DNA of 64,000 nucleotides. Origin: Streptomyces sp. NBC_00775. Lineage in GTDB: Bacteria; Actinomycetota; Actinomycetes; Streptomycetales; Streptomycetaceae. Shown here piece by piece: positions 51,115 through 62,357 of this stretch. Where the stretch lies: positions 4,340,001-4,404,000 of the forward strand of contig NZ_CP108938.1 in assembly GCF_036347135.1 (NCBI RefSeq), given 5' to 3'. The notes under the pieces were generated by a model that was not told the origin of the DNA, ran no database searches, and saw nothing but the letters and a program-made list of their open reading frames with translations. Position 1 is the first letter of the stretch; the number at the start of each line of letters is the position of its first letter. The translations under genes were made by a program, and so were the position numbers.

Positions 51115-52682
51115 TTGGCCGCCTCCACCTCGGGCTTGGGGTCCGTCTTGTGTACGTCTGACATGGTTTGCTGGACCGCCGGGTTGACAATGTCGGTGAC
51201 CGGCTTCGGATAGACGCCCAGGAAGATCAGCAGTGCGATCAGCGGAGCGACCACCAGGAGCTCCCGCACCCTGAGGTCGGGCATCTCGGCGACCTCCGCC
51301 TTCACCGGGCCCGTCATCGTCCGCTGGTAGAGGACGAGCGTGTAGAGCGCGGCGAGGACGATGCCGAAGGTGGCGATGATGCCGACGACCGGGTAGCGCG
51401 TGAACGTGCCGACCAGGACGAGGAATTCACTCACGAAGGGCGCGAGCCCGGGGAGCGAGAGGGTCGCGAGGCCACCGATCAGGAAGGTGCCGGCGAGTAC
51501 CGGGGCGACTTTCTGCACCCCTCCGTAGTCGGCGATCAGACGCGAGCCGCGCCGCGAGATCAGGAAGCCCGCCACCAGCATCAGGGCGGCGGTCGAGATC
51601 CCGTGGTTGACCATGTAGAGCGTCGCGCCCGACTGGCCCTGGCTGGTCATCGCGAAGATGCCCAGGATGATGAACCCGAAGTGCGAGATCGACGCGTACG
51701 CGACCAGGCGCTTGATGTCCCGCTGGCCGACCGCGAGCAGCGCCCCGTAGACGATGCTGATCAGGGCGAGTACGAGGATGACCGGCGTCGCCCACTTGCT
51801 GGCCTCCGGGAACAGCCCGAGGCAGAAGCGGAGCATCGCGAAGGTGCCGACCTTGTCGACCACCGCCGTGATCAGTACGGCGACCGGGGCGGTGGCCTCA
51901 CCCATGGCGTTGGGCAGCCAGGTGTGCAGCGGCCACAGGGGCGCCTTCACCGCGAACGCGAAGAAGAAGCCGAGGAACAGCCACCGCTCCGTGCTGGTCG
52001 CCATGTGCAGCGAGCCGTTGGCGCGGGCCTGCACGATCTCCGGAAGCGAGAAGTTCCCGGCGACCACGTAGAGGCCGATGACGGCGGCCAGCATGATCAG
52101 ACCGCCGACCAGGTTGTAGAGGAGGAACTTCACCGCGGCGTACGACCGTTGTGTGGCCGCCACTTCGTCGCCGTGTTCGTGGGCCTTGTCCCCGAAGCCG
52201 CCGATGAGGAAGTACATCGGGATCAGCATGGCTTCGAAGAAGATGTAGAAGAGGAAGACGTCGGTGGCCTCGAAGGAGATGATCACCATCGCCTCGACGG
52301 CCAGGATCAGGGCGAAGAAGCCCTGCGTCGGCCGCCACCTCTTGTTGCCGGTCTCGTGCGGGTCGGCGTCGTGCCAGCCCGCCAGGATGATGAACGGGAT
52401 CAGCAGGGCGGTCAGCGCGACGAGCGCCACCCCGATGCCGTCCACCCCCAACTCGTACTGCACCCCGAAGTCCTTGATCCAGGAGTGGGATTCAGTGAGC
52501 TGGTAGCGGTCGCCGCCGGGATCGAAGCGCACCAGGGTCACGGCCGCGAGCACCAGGGTGCCGAGCGAGACCAGCAGCGCCAGCCACTTGGCGGCGACGC
52601 GCTGCGCGGCCGGCACGGCGGCCGTGGCGATCGCCCCGAGGGCCGGGAGCGCCGCCGTCGCTGTCAGCAGTGGAAAGGACAT
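51111..52682 (-). CDS. nuoM: NADH-quinone oxidoreductase subunit M
   Basis: The 523-residue protein is an antiporter-like membrane subunit. GVDGIGVALVALTALLIPFI lies near residue 80. FFAFAVKAPLWPLHTWLPNAMGEA (about 237-260) carries the key Lys and His, and KRLVAYASISHFGFIILGIF follows. It pumps protons driven by quinone reduction. Start ATG lies 5 bp after the nuoL stop; the end overlaps nuoN by 4 bp. The C-terminal tail is short and charged. Confidence 0.95.
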   Translation of the reverse strand: MSFPLLTATAALPALGAIATAAVPAAQRVAAKWLALLVSLGTLVLAAVTLVRFDPGGDRYQLTESHSWIKDFGVQYELGVDGIGVALVALTALLIPFIILAGWHDADPHETGNKRWRPTQGFFALILAVEAMVIISFEATDVFLFYIFFEAMLIPMYFLIGGFGDKAHEHGDEVAATQRSYAAVKFLLYNLVGGLIMLAAVIGLYVVAGNFSLPEIVQARANGSLHMATSTERWLFLGFFFAFAVKAPLWPLHTWLPNAMGEATAPVAVLITAVVDKVGTFAMLRFCLGLFPEASKWATPVILVLALISIVYGALLAVGQRDIKRLVAYASISHFGFIILGIFAMTSQGQSGATLYMVNHGISTAALMLVAGFLISRRGSRLIADYGGVQKVAPVLAGTFLIGGLATLSLPGLAPFVSEFLVLVGTFTRYPVVGIIATFGIVLAALYTLVLYQRTMTGPVKAEVAEMPDLRVRELLVVAPLIALLIFLGVYPKPVTDIVNPAVQQTMSDVHKTDPKPEVEAAK

Positions 52683-52687
52683 CGGTA

Positions 52688-54601
52688 TCAGACCGCCCTC
52701 ATCAGCAGGGTCGCGGCGATGAGGATCGCCACACCGCCGAACATCGAGACCGCGTAACTGCGCACATAGCCGTTCTGCAGCTTGCGCAGCCGCCCGGAGA
52801 GGCCGCCCATCGAGGCCGCCGTGCCGTTGACGACCCCGTCGACCAGGGTGTGGTCGACGTAGACCAGGGAGCGCGTGAGGTGCTCACCGCCGCGCACCAG
52901 CACGACGTGGTTGAAGTCGTCCTGGAGCAGGTCGCGCCGGGCGGCCCGGGTGAGCAGGGAGCCGCGCGGGGCGACGACCGGGACGGGACTGCGCCCGTAC
53001 TGGGCGTACGCGATTCCGGCGCCGACGACGAGCAGCGCCATCGTGGCCAGCGTGACCGTGAGGGCGCTGACGGGCGAGTCGCCCTCCGAGTGCCCGGTGA
53101 CCGGCTCCAGCCAGTTCAGGAAGCGGTCGCCGATGCTGAAGAAACCGCCCGCGAAGACCGATCCGAAGGCCAGCACGATCATGGGGATCGTCATGGACCT
53201 CGGGGACTCGTGCGGGTGCGGCCCATGGCCCTCCGCGTCCGGCTGCCAGCGCTTCTCGCCGAAGAAGGTCATGATCATCACGCGCGTCATGTAGTACGCC
53301 GTGATGGCCGCGCCCAGCAGGGCCGCGCCGCCGAGGATCCAGCCCTCGGTGCCGCCCTTGGCGAAGGCCGCCTCGATGATCTTGTCCTTGGAGAAGAAGC
53401 CGGACAAGTACGGGAAGCCGATGATGGCGAGGTAGCCGAGGCCGAAGGTGACGAAGGTGATCGGCATGTACTTCCGAAGGCCGCCGTACTTCCGCATGTC
53501 GACTTCGTCGTTCATGCCGTGCATGACCGAACCGGCGCCGAGGAAGAGCCCGGCCTTGAAGAAGCCGTGCGTCACCAGGTGCATGATCGCCCAGACGTAG
53601 CCGATGGGGCCGAGGCCCGCGGCCAGCACCATGTAGCCGATCTGCGACATGGTCGAGCCGGCGAGCGCCTTCTTGATGTCGTCCTTCGCGCAACCGACGA
53701 TCGCACCGAAGAGGAGCGTGACGGCGCCGACCACGGTGACGACGAGCTGCGCGTCGGGCGCCGCGTTGAAGACCGCGCCCGAGCGGACGATCAGGTACAC
53801 ACCCGCGGTCACCATGGTCGCGGCGTGGATGAGGGCCGAGACCGGGGTCGGGCCCTCCATCGCGTCCCCGAGCCAGGACTGCAGCGGCACCTGGGCGGAC
53901 TTGCCGCAGGCGGCGAGCAGCAGCATCAGGCCGACGGCGGTCAGCTTGCCCTCGGTGGCGTCTGTGACCAGCCCCGGGTGCTCCTCGGTGCCGAGCACCG
54001 GCCCGAAGGCGAAGGTCCCGAAGGTCGTGAACATCAGCATGATGGCGATGGACAGGCCCATGTCGCCGACGCGGTTGACCAGGAAGGCCTTCTTCGCGGC
54101 GGTGGCGGCGCTGGGCTTGTGCTGCCAGAAGCCGATGAGCAGGTACGAGGCGAGGCCCACGCCCTCCCAGCCGACGTACAACAGCAGGTAGTTGTCGGCG
54201 AGGACGAGCAGCAGCATCGCCGCGAGGAACAGGTTCAGATAGCCGAAGAAGCGGCGCTTGCGCTCGTCGTGCTCCATGTACCCGACCGAGTACAGGTGGA
54301 TCAGCGAGCCGACGCCGGTGATCAGCAGGACGAAGGTCATCGACAGCTGGTCGAGCTGGAAGCCGACGTCCGCCTGGAAGTTTCCGACGGCGATCCAGCT
54401 GTACAGGTGCTGCGTCAGGGTCCGTTCCCCGGCGCTCTTCCCCAGCATGTCGGCGAAGAGCACGACGCCGATCACGAAGGAGGTGGCCGCGAGCGCGGTA
54501 CCGATCCAGTGGCCGACGGCATCAAGCCGCCTTCCGCCGCACAGCAGTACGGCCGCTCCGAGCAGAGGCGCCGCTACCAGCAGCGCAATCAGGTTCTCCA
54601 C
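52688..54601 (-). CDS. nuoL: NADH-quinone oxidoreductase subunit L
   Basis: GTG 54601 follows AAGGGG; the product has 637 residues and about 16 helices. [17 protein letters not shown] (about 139-155), [13 protein letters not shown] and [31 protein letters not shown] (about 233) are the NuoL signatures. Its C-terminal extension contains the long lateral helix region that spans the other antiporter subunits. Between it and nuoK is a 14-bp gap. Confidence 0.95.
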   Translation of the reverse strand: MENLIALLVAAPLLGAAVLLCGGRRLDAVGHWIGTALAATSFVIGVVLFADMLGKSAGERTLTQHLYSWIAVGNFQADVGFQLDQLSMTFVLLITGVGSLIHLYSVGYMEHDERKRRFFGYLNLFLAAMLLLVLADNYLLLYVGWEGVGLASYLLIGFWQHKPSAATAAKKAFLVNRVGDMGLSIAIMLMFTTFGTFAFGPVLGTEEHPGLVTDATEGKLTAVGLMLLLAACGKSAQVPLQSWLGDAMEGPTPVSALIHAATMVTAGVYLIVRSGAVFNAAPDAQLVVTVVGAVTLLFGAIVGCAKDDIKKALAGSTMSQIGYMVLAAGLGPIGYVWAIMHLVTHGFFKAGLFLGAGSVMHGMNDEVDMRKYGGLRKYMPITFVTFGLGYLAIIGFPYLSGFFSKDKIIEAAFAKGGTEGWILGGAALLGAAITAYYMTRVMIMTFFGEKRWQPDAEGHGPHPHESPRSMTIPMIVLAFGSVFAGGFFSIGDRFLNWLEPVTGHSEGDSPVSALTVTLATMALLVVGAGIAYAQYGRSPVPVVAPRGSLLTRAARRDLLQDDFNHVVLVRGGEHLTRSLVYVDHTLVDGVVNGTAASMGGLSGRLRKLQNGYVRSYAVSMFGGVAILIAATLLMRAV

Positions 54602-54615
54602 GATTCAGCGACCCC

Positions 54616-54915
54616 TTACAGCTTCATCAGGCTGGCGTCGTCGACCGAGGCCGAGTGGCGGGAACGGAACAGCGACACGATGATCGCGAGCCCGACCACG
54701 ACCTCCGCGGCGGCGACGACCATCGTGAAGAAGGCGATGATCTGGCCGTCGAGATTGCCGTGCATACGGGAGAAGACCACGAACGCGAGGTTGCAGGCGT
54801 TGAGCATGAGCTCGACGCACATGAACACCACGATCGCGTTCCGCCTGATCAGTACGCCGGTGGCACCGATCGTGAACAACAGGGCGGCGAGATAGAGGTA
54901 GTTGACCGGGTTCAC
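54616..54915 (-). CDS. nuoK: NADH-quinone oxidoreductase subunit K
   Basis: GTG 54915 overlaps the nuoJ stop (GTGA). The 99-residue protein has three helices. The conserved Glu is in [17 protein letters not shown] (about 29-45) and a second Glu in [17 protein letters not shown] (about 62-78), both part of the proton path of complex I. Length is as usual for the family. Confidence 0.95.
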   Translation of the reverse strand: MNPVNYLYLAALLFTIGATGVLIRRNAIVVFMCVELMLNACNLAFVVFSRMHGNLDGQIIAFFTMVVAAAEVVVGLAIIVSLFRSRHSASVDDASLMKL

Positions 54916-55727
54916 TTGGACGCCTCCTCCGGCTTCGCGCGCTCCAGACGCTCCTCGGCGCGCTGCTCCAGGGCCTTCAGATCGCTCAGCGCCTCGGAGG
55001 ACACGTCCCGGATCTGGCCGCGCTCCCGCAGCGTCTTGTTGACGGTCAGCTCGGACGGGGTGCCGTCCGGGAGGAGGCCCGCGATGTCCACCGCGTTGTG
55101 CCGGGCGTAGACACCGGGCGCCGGGAGCGGCGGTACGTGCTTGCCCTCCCGTACGCGCTGCTCGGACAGCTCGCGCTGGGTCTTGGCGCGCTCGGTGCGC
55201 TCGCGGTGCGTGAGCACCATGGCGCCGACGGCGGCCGTGATGAGCAGAGCACCGGTGATTTCGAAGGCGAACACGTACTTCGTGAAGATGAGGGCGGCGA
55301 GGCCCTCCACATTGCCGTTCGCGTTCGCCTTGCCCAGGCCGTTGAAGTCCTTGATGGACGCGTTGCCGATGCCCGCGATCAGCAGGACGCCGAAACCGAG
55401 GCCGCACACCAGGGCCAGCCAGCGCTGGCCCTTGATGGTCTCCTTCAGGGAGTCCGCCGCGGTGACACCGACGAGCATGACCACGAACAGGAACAGCATC
55501 ATGATCGCGCCGGTGTAGACGACGATCTGCACGACGCCCAGGAAGTACGCGCCGTTGGCGAGGTAGAACACCGCTAGGACGATCATGGTCCCGGCGAGGC
55601 ACAGTGCGCTGTGCACGGACTTCTTCATGAAGACGGTGCACAGGGCGCCGATCACGGCGACAGTGCCGAGGACCCAGAACTGGAAGGCCTCTCCGGTGGA
55701 GGTGGAGTAGGCGGCCAGATTGCTCAT
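54912..55727 (-). CDS. nuoJ: NADH-quinone oxidoreductase subunit J
   Basis: ATG 55727 overlaps the nuoI stop (ATGA). Of 271 residues the first 190 form five helices with [21 protein letters not shown] (about 64-84), the family signature. The remaining 80 residues are a charged, soluble tail ([15 protein letters not shown] to the end) that E. coli NuoJ lacks; I believe long tails are common in streptomycete homologues. It is part of the membrane arm next to NuoK. Confidence 0.93.
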   Translation of the reverse strand: MSNLAAYSTSTGEAFQFWVLGTVAVIGALCTVFMKKSVHSALCLAGTMIVLAVFYLANGAYFLGVVQIVVYTGAIMMLFLFVVMLVGVTAADSLKETIKGQRWLALVCGLGFGVLLIAGIGNASIKDFNGLGKANANGNVEGLAALIFTKYVFAFEITGALLITAAVGAMVLTHRERTERAKTQRELSEQRVREGKHVPPLPAPGVYARHNAVDIAGLLPDGTPSELTVNKTLRERGQIRDVSSEALSDLKALEQRAEERLERAKPEEASK

Positions 55728-56335
55728 GCCTCCACCTCCTCTCCAGCGGGCTGCTCGCCCTTGGAGACAGCGACTTGGCGCACCGTGCCGGGTGCCGCCT
55801 CGGTCACCAGGCCCCGGTAGTAGTCCTGCTCGTCCGTGCCGGGGAAGATCGAGTGCGGTGTGTCGACCATGCCCTCTTCGAGACCGGCGAGCAGCTGCTC
55901 CTTGGTGTAGATGAGGTTGGCGCGGCTCGAGTCGGCCAGCTCGAACTCGTTCGTCATCGTCAACGCGCGCGTGGGGCACGCCTCGATGCACAGGCCGCAC
56001 AGAATGCAGCGGGCGTAGTTGATCTGGTAGACGCGGCCGTACCGCTCGCCCGGCGAGTAGCGCTCCTCGTCGGTGTTGTCCGCGCCCTCCACATAGATGG
56101 CGTCCGCCGGACAGGCCCAGGCGCACAGCTCGCAGCCGACGCACTTCTCCAGGCCGTCCGGATGGCGGTTGAGCTGGTGCCGGCCGTGGAACCGCGGGGC
56201 CGTGGTCTTCTGCTGCTCCGGGTACTGCTCGGTCAGCCGCTTCTTGAACATGGCCTTGAAGGTCACGCCGAAGCCGGCGACGGGGTTCTGGAAGCCAGGC
56301 TTCGTCTGCCCGGTCTCCTTCGGCTCCTCAGCCAT
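55724..56335 (-). CDS. nuoI: NADH-quinone oxidoreductase subunit I
   Basis: ATG 56335 behind AAGGAGGGG gives 203 residues. Two ferredoxin motifs, [12 protein letters not shown] (about 64-75) and [12 protein letters not shown] (about 109-120), bind the [4Fe-4S] clusters N6a and N6b that hand electrons to cluster N2. The start lies 8 bp inside the nuoH end, so translation is coupled. The C-terminal 50 residues are variable. Confidence 0.95.
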   Translation of the reverse strand: MAEEPKETGQTKPGFQNPVAGFGVTFKAMFKKRLTEQYPEQQKTTAPRFHGRHQLNRHPDGLEKCVGCELCAWACPADAIYVEGADNTDEERYSPGERYGRVYQINYARCILCGLCIEACPTRALTMTNEFELADSSRANLIYTKEQLLAGLEEGMVDTPHSIFPGTDEQDYYRGLVTEAAPGTVRQVAVSKGEQPAGEEVEA

Positions 56336-57701
56336 CGGACCCCTCCTTTCCGTCACGAGATCCGCCAATTGATCCGTCACTCGCAGTATCGGACCCACCA
56401 CTGACAATCAGCTCCCGCTCGCGGCGCGGGCGGCGCCGCGGCACCGGCGGCAGCTCCTGTCCCGGCAGCGGCGGTACCGGGAATCCACCGGCCATCGGGT
56501 CGAAGGCGGCGGGTTCGGCGGGCGCCTCCTGAGCGCCCTGCTTGTCGCGGAAGATGTCCGCGGCGAACGACAGCAGCAGCAAGGCGAGGACGCCTCCACC
56601 GACGTACAGGGCGATGTCCGCGAAGTCGTAGTTCTCGTTCCGCAGCGTCCGTACGGTCGCGACGAGCATGAGCCAGACCACGGAGACCGGGATGAGGACC
56701 TTCCAGCCGAGCTTCATCAGCTGGTCGTAGCGGACGCGCGGGAGCGTGCCGCGCAGCCAGATGAAGAAGAACAGCAGCAGCTGCACCTTCAGCACGAACC
56801 AGGCCATCGGCCACCAGCCGTGGTTGGCGCCCTCCCAGAAGGTGCTGATCGGCCAGGGGGCCCGCCAGCCGCCCAGGAAGAGCGTGGTCGACACGGCCGA
56901 GACCGTCACCATGTTCACGTACTCGGCGAGCATGAACAGCGCGAACTTGATGGACGAGTACTCGGTGTTGAAGCCGCCGACCAGGTCGCCCTCGGACTCC
57001 GGCATGTCGAAGGGGGCGCGGTTGGTCTCGCCGACCATCGTGATGATGTAGATCACGAAGGAGACCGGCAGCAGGATGATGTACCAGCGGTCGTGCTGCT
57101 GCTCGACGATCGTCGAGGTCGACATCGACCCGGAGTAGAGGAACACCGAGGCGAAGGCGGCGCCCATGGCGATCTCGTAGGAGATCATCTGCGCGCAGGA
57201 CCGCAGGCCACCCAGCAGCGGATAGGTGGATCCAGAACTCCAGCCGGCCAGCACGATCCCGTAGATGCCCACCGAGGCGACCGCGAGGATGTAGAGCATC
57301 GCGATCGGCAGGTCGGTGAGCTGCATCGTGGTGCGCTGCCCGAAGATCGAGATCTCGTTGTCGGCGGGCCCGAAGGGGATCACCGCGATCGCCATGAAGG
57401 CCGGGATGGCCGCGACGATCGGCGCGAGGACGTAGACCACCTTGTCCGCGCGTTTGACGATGACGTCTTCCTTGAGCATCAGTTTGACGCCGTCGGCGAG
57501 CGACTGGAGCATCCCCCAGGGGCCGTGCCGGTTGGGGCCGATGCGCAGCTGCATCCAGGCGACGACCTTGCGCTCCCACACGATGGAGAACAGCACGGTC
57601 ACCATCAGGAAGGCGAAGCAGAAGACCGCCTTGATGACGACCAGCCACCAGGGGTCGCGGCCGAACATGGAGAGGTCTTCAGCGGCGAGGTACGGGCTCA
57701 T
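56328..57701 (-). CDS. nuoH: NADH-quinone oxidoreductase subunit H
   Basis: The 457-residue protein has eight helices. [21 protein letters not shown] (near 43-63) and [18 protein letters not shown] (about 230-247) are the NuoH signatures and form the quinone channel and the acidic proton path. The last 75 residues are a Pro/Arg-rich and Gly/Asp-rich extension ([21 protein letters not shown]) not present in E. coli NuoH. ATG 57701 overlaps the nuoG stop. Confidence 0.94.
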   Translation of the reverse strand: MSPYLAAEDLSMFGRDPWWLVVIKAVFCFAFLMVTVLFSIVWERKVVAWMQLRIGPNRHGPWGMLQSLADGVKLMLKEDVIVKRADKVVYVLAPIVAAIPAFMAIAVIPFGPADNEISIFGQRTTMQLTDLPIAMLYILAVASVGIYGIVLAGWSSGSTYPLLGGLRSCAQMISYEIAMGAAFASVFLYSGSMSTSTIVEQQHDRWYIILLPVSFVIYIITMVGETNRAPFDMPESEGDLVGGFNTEYSSIKFALFMLAEYVNMVTVSAVSTTLFLGGWRAPWPISTFWEGANHGWWPMAWFVLKVQLLLFFFIWLRGTLPRVRYDQLMKLGWKVLIPVSVVWLMLVATVRTLRNENYDFADIALYVGGGVLALLLLSFAADIFRDKQGAQEAPAEPAAFDPMAGGFPVPPLPGQELPPVPRRRPRRERELIVSGGSDTASDGSIGGSRDGKEGSDG

Positions 57702-60202
57702 GCCTCCACCTCCTTGGGGGCCTCGGCGGCGAGGGTCGCCGGGCCGATGCGGACGAGTGCGCCGGGCAGCGCCCCGGTGTCGGAGGCGACGCCCCCTCCG
57801 GTGGAGTTCAGCGGGAGCCAGACCACGCGGTCGGGCATCTCGGTGATCTCCAGCGGGAGTTCGACCACTCCGGAGGGGCCGGTCACGGCGAGGACGTCGC
57901 CGTTCTTGACGCCGGCCTCGGCGGCCGTGGCGGCCGACACACGCGCGCGTGCGGCGTGCCGGGTCCCGGCGAGCGCGTCGTCGCCCTCCTGGAGGCGGCC
58001 CTGGTCGAGCAGCATCCGGTGGCCTGCCAGTACGGCCTCTCCGGCGGCGGGACGCGGCAACTGGGCCGCCACCTCCAGGGGTTCGGTGGCCCGCGGTCCG
58101 TCCCAGGCGCCGAGCCGGTCCAGTTCCCCGCGCGTGGTGCGCAGGTCCGGCAGACCCAGGTGTACGTCCATGGCGTCGGCGAGCATCTGCAGGACGCGCG
58201 CGTCGGTGGGCGCCAGGCGACGGGTCATCTGGTCCGGCTTGAGTGCCGCCTCGAAGAGGCGGACCCGGCCTTCCCAGTTGAGGAAGGTGCCCGGCTTCTC
58301 GGCGACCGCGGCGACCGGAAGGACGACGTCGGCGTGCTCGGTGACCTCGCCGGGGCGCAGTTCCAGCGACACCAGGAAGCCCACTTCGGACAGTGCCCTA
58401 CGCGCGCGTGCCGGGTCCGGAAGGTCGGCGATCTCCACGCCGGCGACCAGCAGGGCCCGCAGTTCGCCCCCGGCGGCGGCCTCGACGATCTGGCCGGTGT
58501 CGCGTCCGTAGCGGTGCGGGAGTTCGGAGACGCCCCAGGCGGCCGCGACCTCGTCCCGCGCGCGCGGGTCGGTGGCCGGACGTCCGCCCGGCAGCAGCGA
58601 AGGCAGCGCGCCCGCCTCGATCGCGCCGCGCTCCCCGGCCCGGCGCGGAATCCACACCAGGTGGGCGCCGGTCGCGGACGTGGCCCGTACGGCGGCGGTG
58701 AGCCCGCCCGCCACCGCGGCTAGGCGCTCGCCCACGACGATCACGGCGCCTTCGGCGCGCAGGGCCTCGGAGGCTTTGGCGCCGTCGCCCTCCAGGCCGA
58801 CGCCGCTCGCGAGGGCGTCCAGCCACTCGGTCTCGGTGCCGGGAGCGGCGGGCAGCAGCGTGCCGCCCGCCTTCTCCAGGCCGCGCGTCGCGTACGTGGC
58901 GAGCGAGAAGGTCTTCTGCCCGTGCCCCCGCCACGCCTTGCGCAGCCGCAGGAAGACGCCGGGGGCCTCCTCCTCGGACTCGAACCCGACGAGCAGAACG
59001 GCGGGCGCCTTCTCCAGAGAGGTGTACGTGACGCCCGTACCGTCGAGGTCCCGACCGCGTCCGGCGACCCGGGCGGCCAGGAAGTCGGCCTCCTCGGCGC
59101 TGTGCACGCGCGCGCGGAAGTCGATGTCGTTCGTGTCGAGGGCCACGCGCGCGAACTTGCTGTAGGCGTAGGCGTCTTCGACGGTGAGCCGGCCACCGGT
59201 CAGGACGCCGGTCCTGCCGCGGGCCGCCAGCAGCCCTTCGGCCGCCGCTTCGAGCGCCTCCGGCCAGGAGGCGGGTTCAAGGACACCGTCGGCGTTGCGG
59301 ACGAGAGGCGTGTCCAGGCGGTCCCGCTGCTGCGCGTAGCGGAACCCGAACCGCCCCTTGTCGCAGAGCCACTCCTCGTTGACCTCCGGGTCGGGAGCGG
59401 CGAGGCGGCGCATGACCTTGCCGCGCCGGTGGTCGGTGCGGGTGGCGCAGCCGCCGGAGCAGTGTTCGCACACGGAGTGCGAGGAGATGAGGTCGAAGGG
59501 GCGCGAGCGGAAGCGATACGCCGCCGACGTCAGCGCACCGACCGGGCAGATCTGGATGGTGTTCCCGGAGAAGTACGACTCGAAGGGGTCGCCCTCGCCG
59601 GTGCCGACCTGCTGGAGCGCGCCCCGCTCGAGCAGCTCGATCATCGGGTCGCCGGCGATCTGGTTGGAGAACCGGGTGCAGCGGGCGCACAGCACACATC
59701 GTTCGCGGTCGAGCAGCACCTGGGTGGAGATCGGGACCGGCTTCTCGTACGTCCGCTTCCTGCCCTCGAAGCGGGACTCGGAGTGGCCGTGCGACATGGC
59801 CTGGTTCTGCAGCGGGCACTCGCCGCCCTTGTCGCAGACCGGGCAGTCCAGCGGGTGGTTGATGAGCAGGAGCTCCATCACACCCTTCTGGGCCTTTTCG
59901 GCGGCGGGCGAGGTGAGGTGGGTCTTGACGACCATCCCGTCCGTACAGGTGATCGTGCAGGACGCCATGGGCTTGCGCTGGCCCTCGACCTCGACGATGC
60001 ACTGGCGGCAGGCGCCGGCCGGGTCGAGCAGCGGATGGTCGCAGAACCGGGGGATCTCGATGCCGAGTTGTTCGGCGGCCCGGATGACCAGGGTGCCCTT
60101 GGGCACGCTGATCTCCACGCCGTCGATCGTCAGCGAGACGAGATCTTCCCGCGGGACCGCCGCCTCCCCGCCTCCGGAGGGAGCGCTGGTGGTCACTGTC
60201 AT
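57698..60202 (-). CDS. nuoG: NADH-quinone oxidoreductase subunit G
   Basis: ATG 60202 overlaps the nuoF stop; the product has 834 residues. Cluster motifs are in order: [16 protein letters not shown] ([2Fe-2S]), the His/Cys motif [31 protein letters not shown] ([4Fe-4S]), and [14 protein letters not shown] with a later [10 protein letters not shown] (N7-type [4Fe-4S]). The rest is a molybdopterin-oxidoreductase-like domain without cofactor function, in which sequence is Ala-rich. It belongs to the NADH dehydrogenase module with NuoE and NuoF. Confidence 0.95.
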   Translation of the reverse strand: MTVTTSAPSGGGEAAVPREDLVSLTIDGVEISVPKGTLVIRAAEQLGIEIPRFCDHPLLDPAGACRQCIVEVEGQRKPMASCTITCTDGMVVKTHLTSPAAEKAQKGVMELLLINHPLDCPVCDKGGECPLQNQAMSHGHSESRFEGRKRTYEKPVPISTQVLLDRERCVLCARCTRFSNQIAGDPMIELLERGALQQVGTGEGDPFESYFSGNTIQICPVGALTSAAYRFRSRPFDLISSHSVCEHCSGGCATRTDHRRGKVMRRLAAPDPEVNEEWLCDKGRFGFRYAQQRDRLDTPLVRNADGVLEPASWPEALEAAAEGLLAARGRTGVLTGGRLTVEDAYAYSKFARVALDTNDIDFRARVHSAEEADFLAARVAGRGRDLDGTGVTYTSLEKAPAVLLVGFESEEEAPGVFLRLRKAWRGHGQKTFSLATYATRGLEKAGGTLLPAAPGTETEWLDALASGVGLEGDGAKASEALRAEGAVIVVGERLAAVAGGLTAAVRATSATGAHLVWIPRRAGERGAIEAGALPSLLPGGRPATDPRARDEVAAAWGVSELPHRYGRDTGQIVEAAAGGELRALLVAGVEIADLPDPARARRALSEVGFLVSLELRPGEVTEHADVVLPVAAVAEKPGTFLNWEGRVRLFEAALKPDQMTRRLAPTDARVLQMLADAMDVHLGLPDLRTTRGELDRLGAWDGPRATEPLEVAAQLPRPAAGEAVLAGHRMLLDQGRLQEGDDALAGTRHAARARVSAATAAEAGVKNGDVLAVTGPSGVVELPLEITEMPDRVVWLPLNSTGGGVASDTGALPGALVRIGPATLAAEAPKEVEA

Positions 60203-61581
60203 GCGTTCACCTCCGTGCGATCGGCCCAAGCCGTGGACTTGGCCGGGTCAAAGGGGCAGCCGCGGCCCGTGATGTGCTGCTCGTACTCCTCGCGGAAGTA
60301 CTTGAGCGAGGAGAAGATCGGCGAGGCGGCGCCGTCGCCGAGGGCGCAGAACGACTTGCCGTTGATGTTGTCGGCGATGTCGTTCAGCTTGTCGAGGTCG
60401 GACATGACGCCCTTGCCGGCCTCGATGTCGCGCAGCAACTGCACGAGCCAGTACGTTCCTTCGCGGCACGGCGTGCACTTGCCGCAGGACTCGTGGGCGT
60501 AGAACTCGGTCCAGCGGGTGACGGCGCGGACGACGCAGGTCGTCTCGTCGAAGCACTGGAGCGCTTTGGTGCCGAGCATGGAACCCGCGGCACCCACTCC
60601 TTCGTAATCAAGAGGGACGTCGAGGTGCTCGTCGGTGAACATCGGGGTCGAGGAGCCGCCCGGCGTCCAGAACTTCAGCCGGTGGCCGGGCCTCATCCCG
60701 CCGCTCATGTCGAGGAGCTGACGGAGGGTGATGCCGAGCGGGGCTTCGTACTGGCCGGGGTTGGTGACGTGGCCGCTGAGCGAGTAGAGCGTGAAGCCGG
60801 GGGACTTCTCGCTCCCCATCGACCTGAACCATTCCTTGCCTTTGTGGAGAATTGCGGGAACTGACGCGATCGATTCGACGTTATTCACCACAGTCGGGCA
60901 CGCGTAGAGGCCCGCGACGGCAGGGAAAGGGGGACGAAGCCGCGGTTGACCACGGCGGCCTTCGAGCGAGTCGAGCAGTGCGGTCTCCTCACCGCAGATG
61001 TACGCGCCGGCGCCCGCGTGCACGGTGAGTTGGAGGTCGAGTCCGCTGCCCAGGATGTTCTCGCCGAGGTAGCCCGCCGCGTAGGCCTCACGCACGGCCT
61101 CGTGCAACCGCCGCAATACGGGGACCACTTCACCGCGCAGATAGATGAAGGCATGCGAAGACCGGATGGCATAACACGCGATCACAATGCCCTCGATGAG
61201 GCTATGCGGGTTCGCGAAGAGGAGCGGGATGTCCTTGCAGGTTCCCGGCTCCGACTCGTCGGCGTTGACAACTAGATAGTGAGGTTTGCCATCACCCTGA
61301 GGAATGAACTGCCACTTCATTCCGGTGGGGAATCCCGCACCACCTCGGCCGCGCAGCCCGGAGTCCTTGACGTACGCGATCACGTCGTCGGGCGACATCG
61401 CGAGCGCCTTGCGCAGGCCCTCGTACCCCTCGTGCCTTCGGTAGACATCGAGCGTCCAGGACTTCTCCTCGTCCCAGAAGGCCGACAGCACGGGTGTGAG
61501 CAGCTTCTCGGGGCTGGTCTCTCCCCCACGCTCGAACTCGCTCACGCGGGCGGTGCCCCCATTCTCGGGTGCCAAGGTCAT
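60199..61581 (-). CDS. nuoF: NADH-quinone oxidoreductase subunit F
   Basis: ATG 61581 follows GAGGAGGGGGAG; the product has 460 residues. [16 protein letters not shown] (about 73-88) and [12 protein letters not shown] bind NADH and [16 protein letters not shown] (about 355-367) with a later Cys binds the N3 [4Fe-4S] cluster. It oxidises NADH and feeds electrons into the cluster chain. Around 60880-60960 the codon use is less GC-biased than in the rest of the operon. Confidence 0.96.
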   Translation of the reverse strand: MTLAPENGGTARVSEFERGGETSPEKLLTPVLSAFWDEEKSWTLDVYRRHEGYEGLRKALAMSPDDVIAYVKDSGLRGRGGAGFPTGMKWQFIPQGDGKPHYLVVNADESEPGTCKDIPLLFANPHSLIEGIVIACYAIRSSHAFIYLRGEVVPVLRRLHEAVREAYAAGYLGENILGSGLDLQLTVHAGAGAYICGEETALLDSLEGRRGQPRLRPPFPAVAGLYACPTVVNNVESIASVPAILHKGKEWFRSMGSEKSPGFTLYSLSGHVTNPGQYEAPLGITLRQLLDMSGGMRPGHRLKFWTPGGSSTPMFTDEHLDVPLDYEGVGAAGSMLGTKALQCFDETTCVVRAVTRWTEFYAHESCGKCTPCREGTYWLVQLLRDIEAGKGVMSDLDKLNDIADNINGKSFCALGDGAASPIFSSLKYFREEYEQHITGRGCPFDPAKSTAWADRTEVNA

Positions 61582-62357
61582 CACTCCCCCTCCTCTACGG
61601 CCGGGCCGGCAGGCCGCTCGTCCTGAGGACCCTCACCACGCGGATGTACTACGCGCGCAGGCTGCGTCTCGCCCTTGGCCAGGCGCAGCCCGATCAGTGA
61701 TGCCGGGCCCGCGCTGCCGCCGGCCTCCACGGCGCCCTCGCGCTCGTCGGGGAAGCCCGCCAGGATCCGGGCGGTGTCCTTGAAGGTGCACATGGGGGCG
61801 CCGCGGGTGGGTTCGACCTGTGCTCCCGCGCGCAGCTCGTCGACGAGGCGCTTGGCGGAGTCCACGGTCTGGTTGTCGAAGAACTCCCAGTTGACCATCA
61901 CGACCGGCGCGAAGTCGCAGGCCGCGTTGCACTCGATGTGCTCCAGGGTGACCTTGCCGTCGCCGGTGGTCTCGCCGTTGCCGACGCCCAGGTGGTCCTG
62001 GAGGGCCTCGAAGATCGCGTCGCCGCCCATGACCGCGCACAGGGTGTTGGTGCAGACACCCACCTGGTAGTCACCGCTCGGCTTGCGCCGGTACATCGAG
62101 TAGAAGGTCGCGACCGCGGTGACCTCGGCCGTGGTCAGACGCAGCACGTCCGCGCAGAACCGCATGCCCGTGCGCGTGACGTGGCCCTCCTCCGACTGCA
62201 CGAGATGCAGCAACGGAAGGAGCGCCGAGCGGGAGTCCGGGTAGCGGGCGATGATCTCGCGCGCGTCCGCTTCGAGCCGGGCTCGAACGTCGTCCGGGTA
62301 GTCGGGCGCGGGCAGTTGGGGCATGCCCAGGCTGACGCCCTCGGGGGTGGTGGTCAC
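61581..62357 (-). CDS. nuoE: NADH-quinone oxidoreductase subunit E
   Basis: GTG 62357 overlaps the nuoD stop (GTGA). Of 258 residues, the first 170 form the thioredoxin-like [2Fe-2S] protein with [12 protein letters not shown] and [13 protein letters not shown] supplying four Cys. The tail of about 80 residues is variable and low-complexity. The cluster N1a is thought to accept an electron from FMN. It is directly coupled to nuoF. Confidence 0.95.
   Translation of the reverse strand: MTTTPEGVSLGMPQLPAPDYPDDVRARLEADAREIIARYPDSRSALLPLLHLVQSEEGHVTRTGMRFCADVLRLTTAEVTAVATFYSMYRRKPSGDYQVGVCTNTLCAVMGGDAIFEALQDHLGVGNGETTGDGKVTLEHIECNAACDFAPVVMVNWEFFDNQTVDSAKRLVDELRAGAQVEPTRGAPMCTFKDTARILAGFPDEREGAVEAGGSAGPASLIGLRLAKGETQPARVVHPRGEGPQDERPAGPAVEEGE

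Noticed and set aside
49441..54895. Long plus-strand frames opposite nuoK to nuoN
   Set aside because: They are antisense to confirmed complex I genes and rich in Arg, Asp, Glu, Gln and Gly without motifs.
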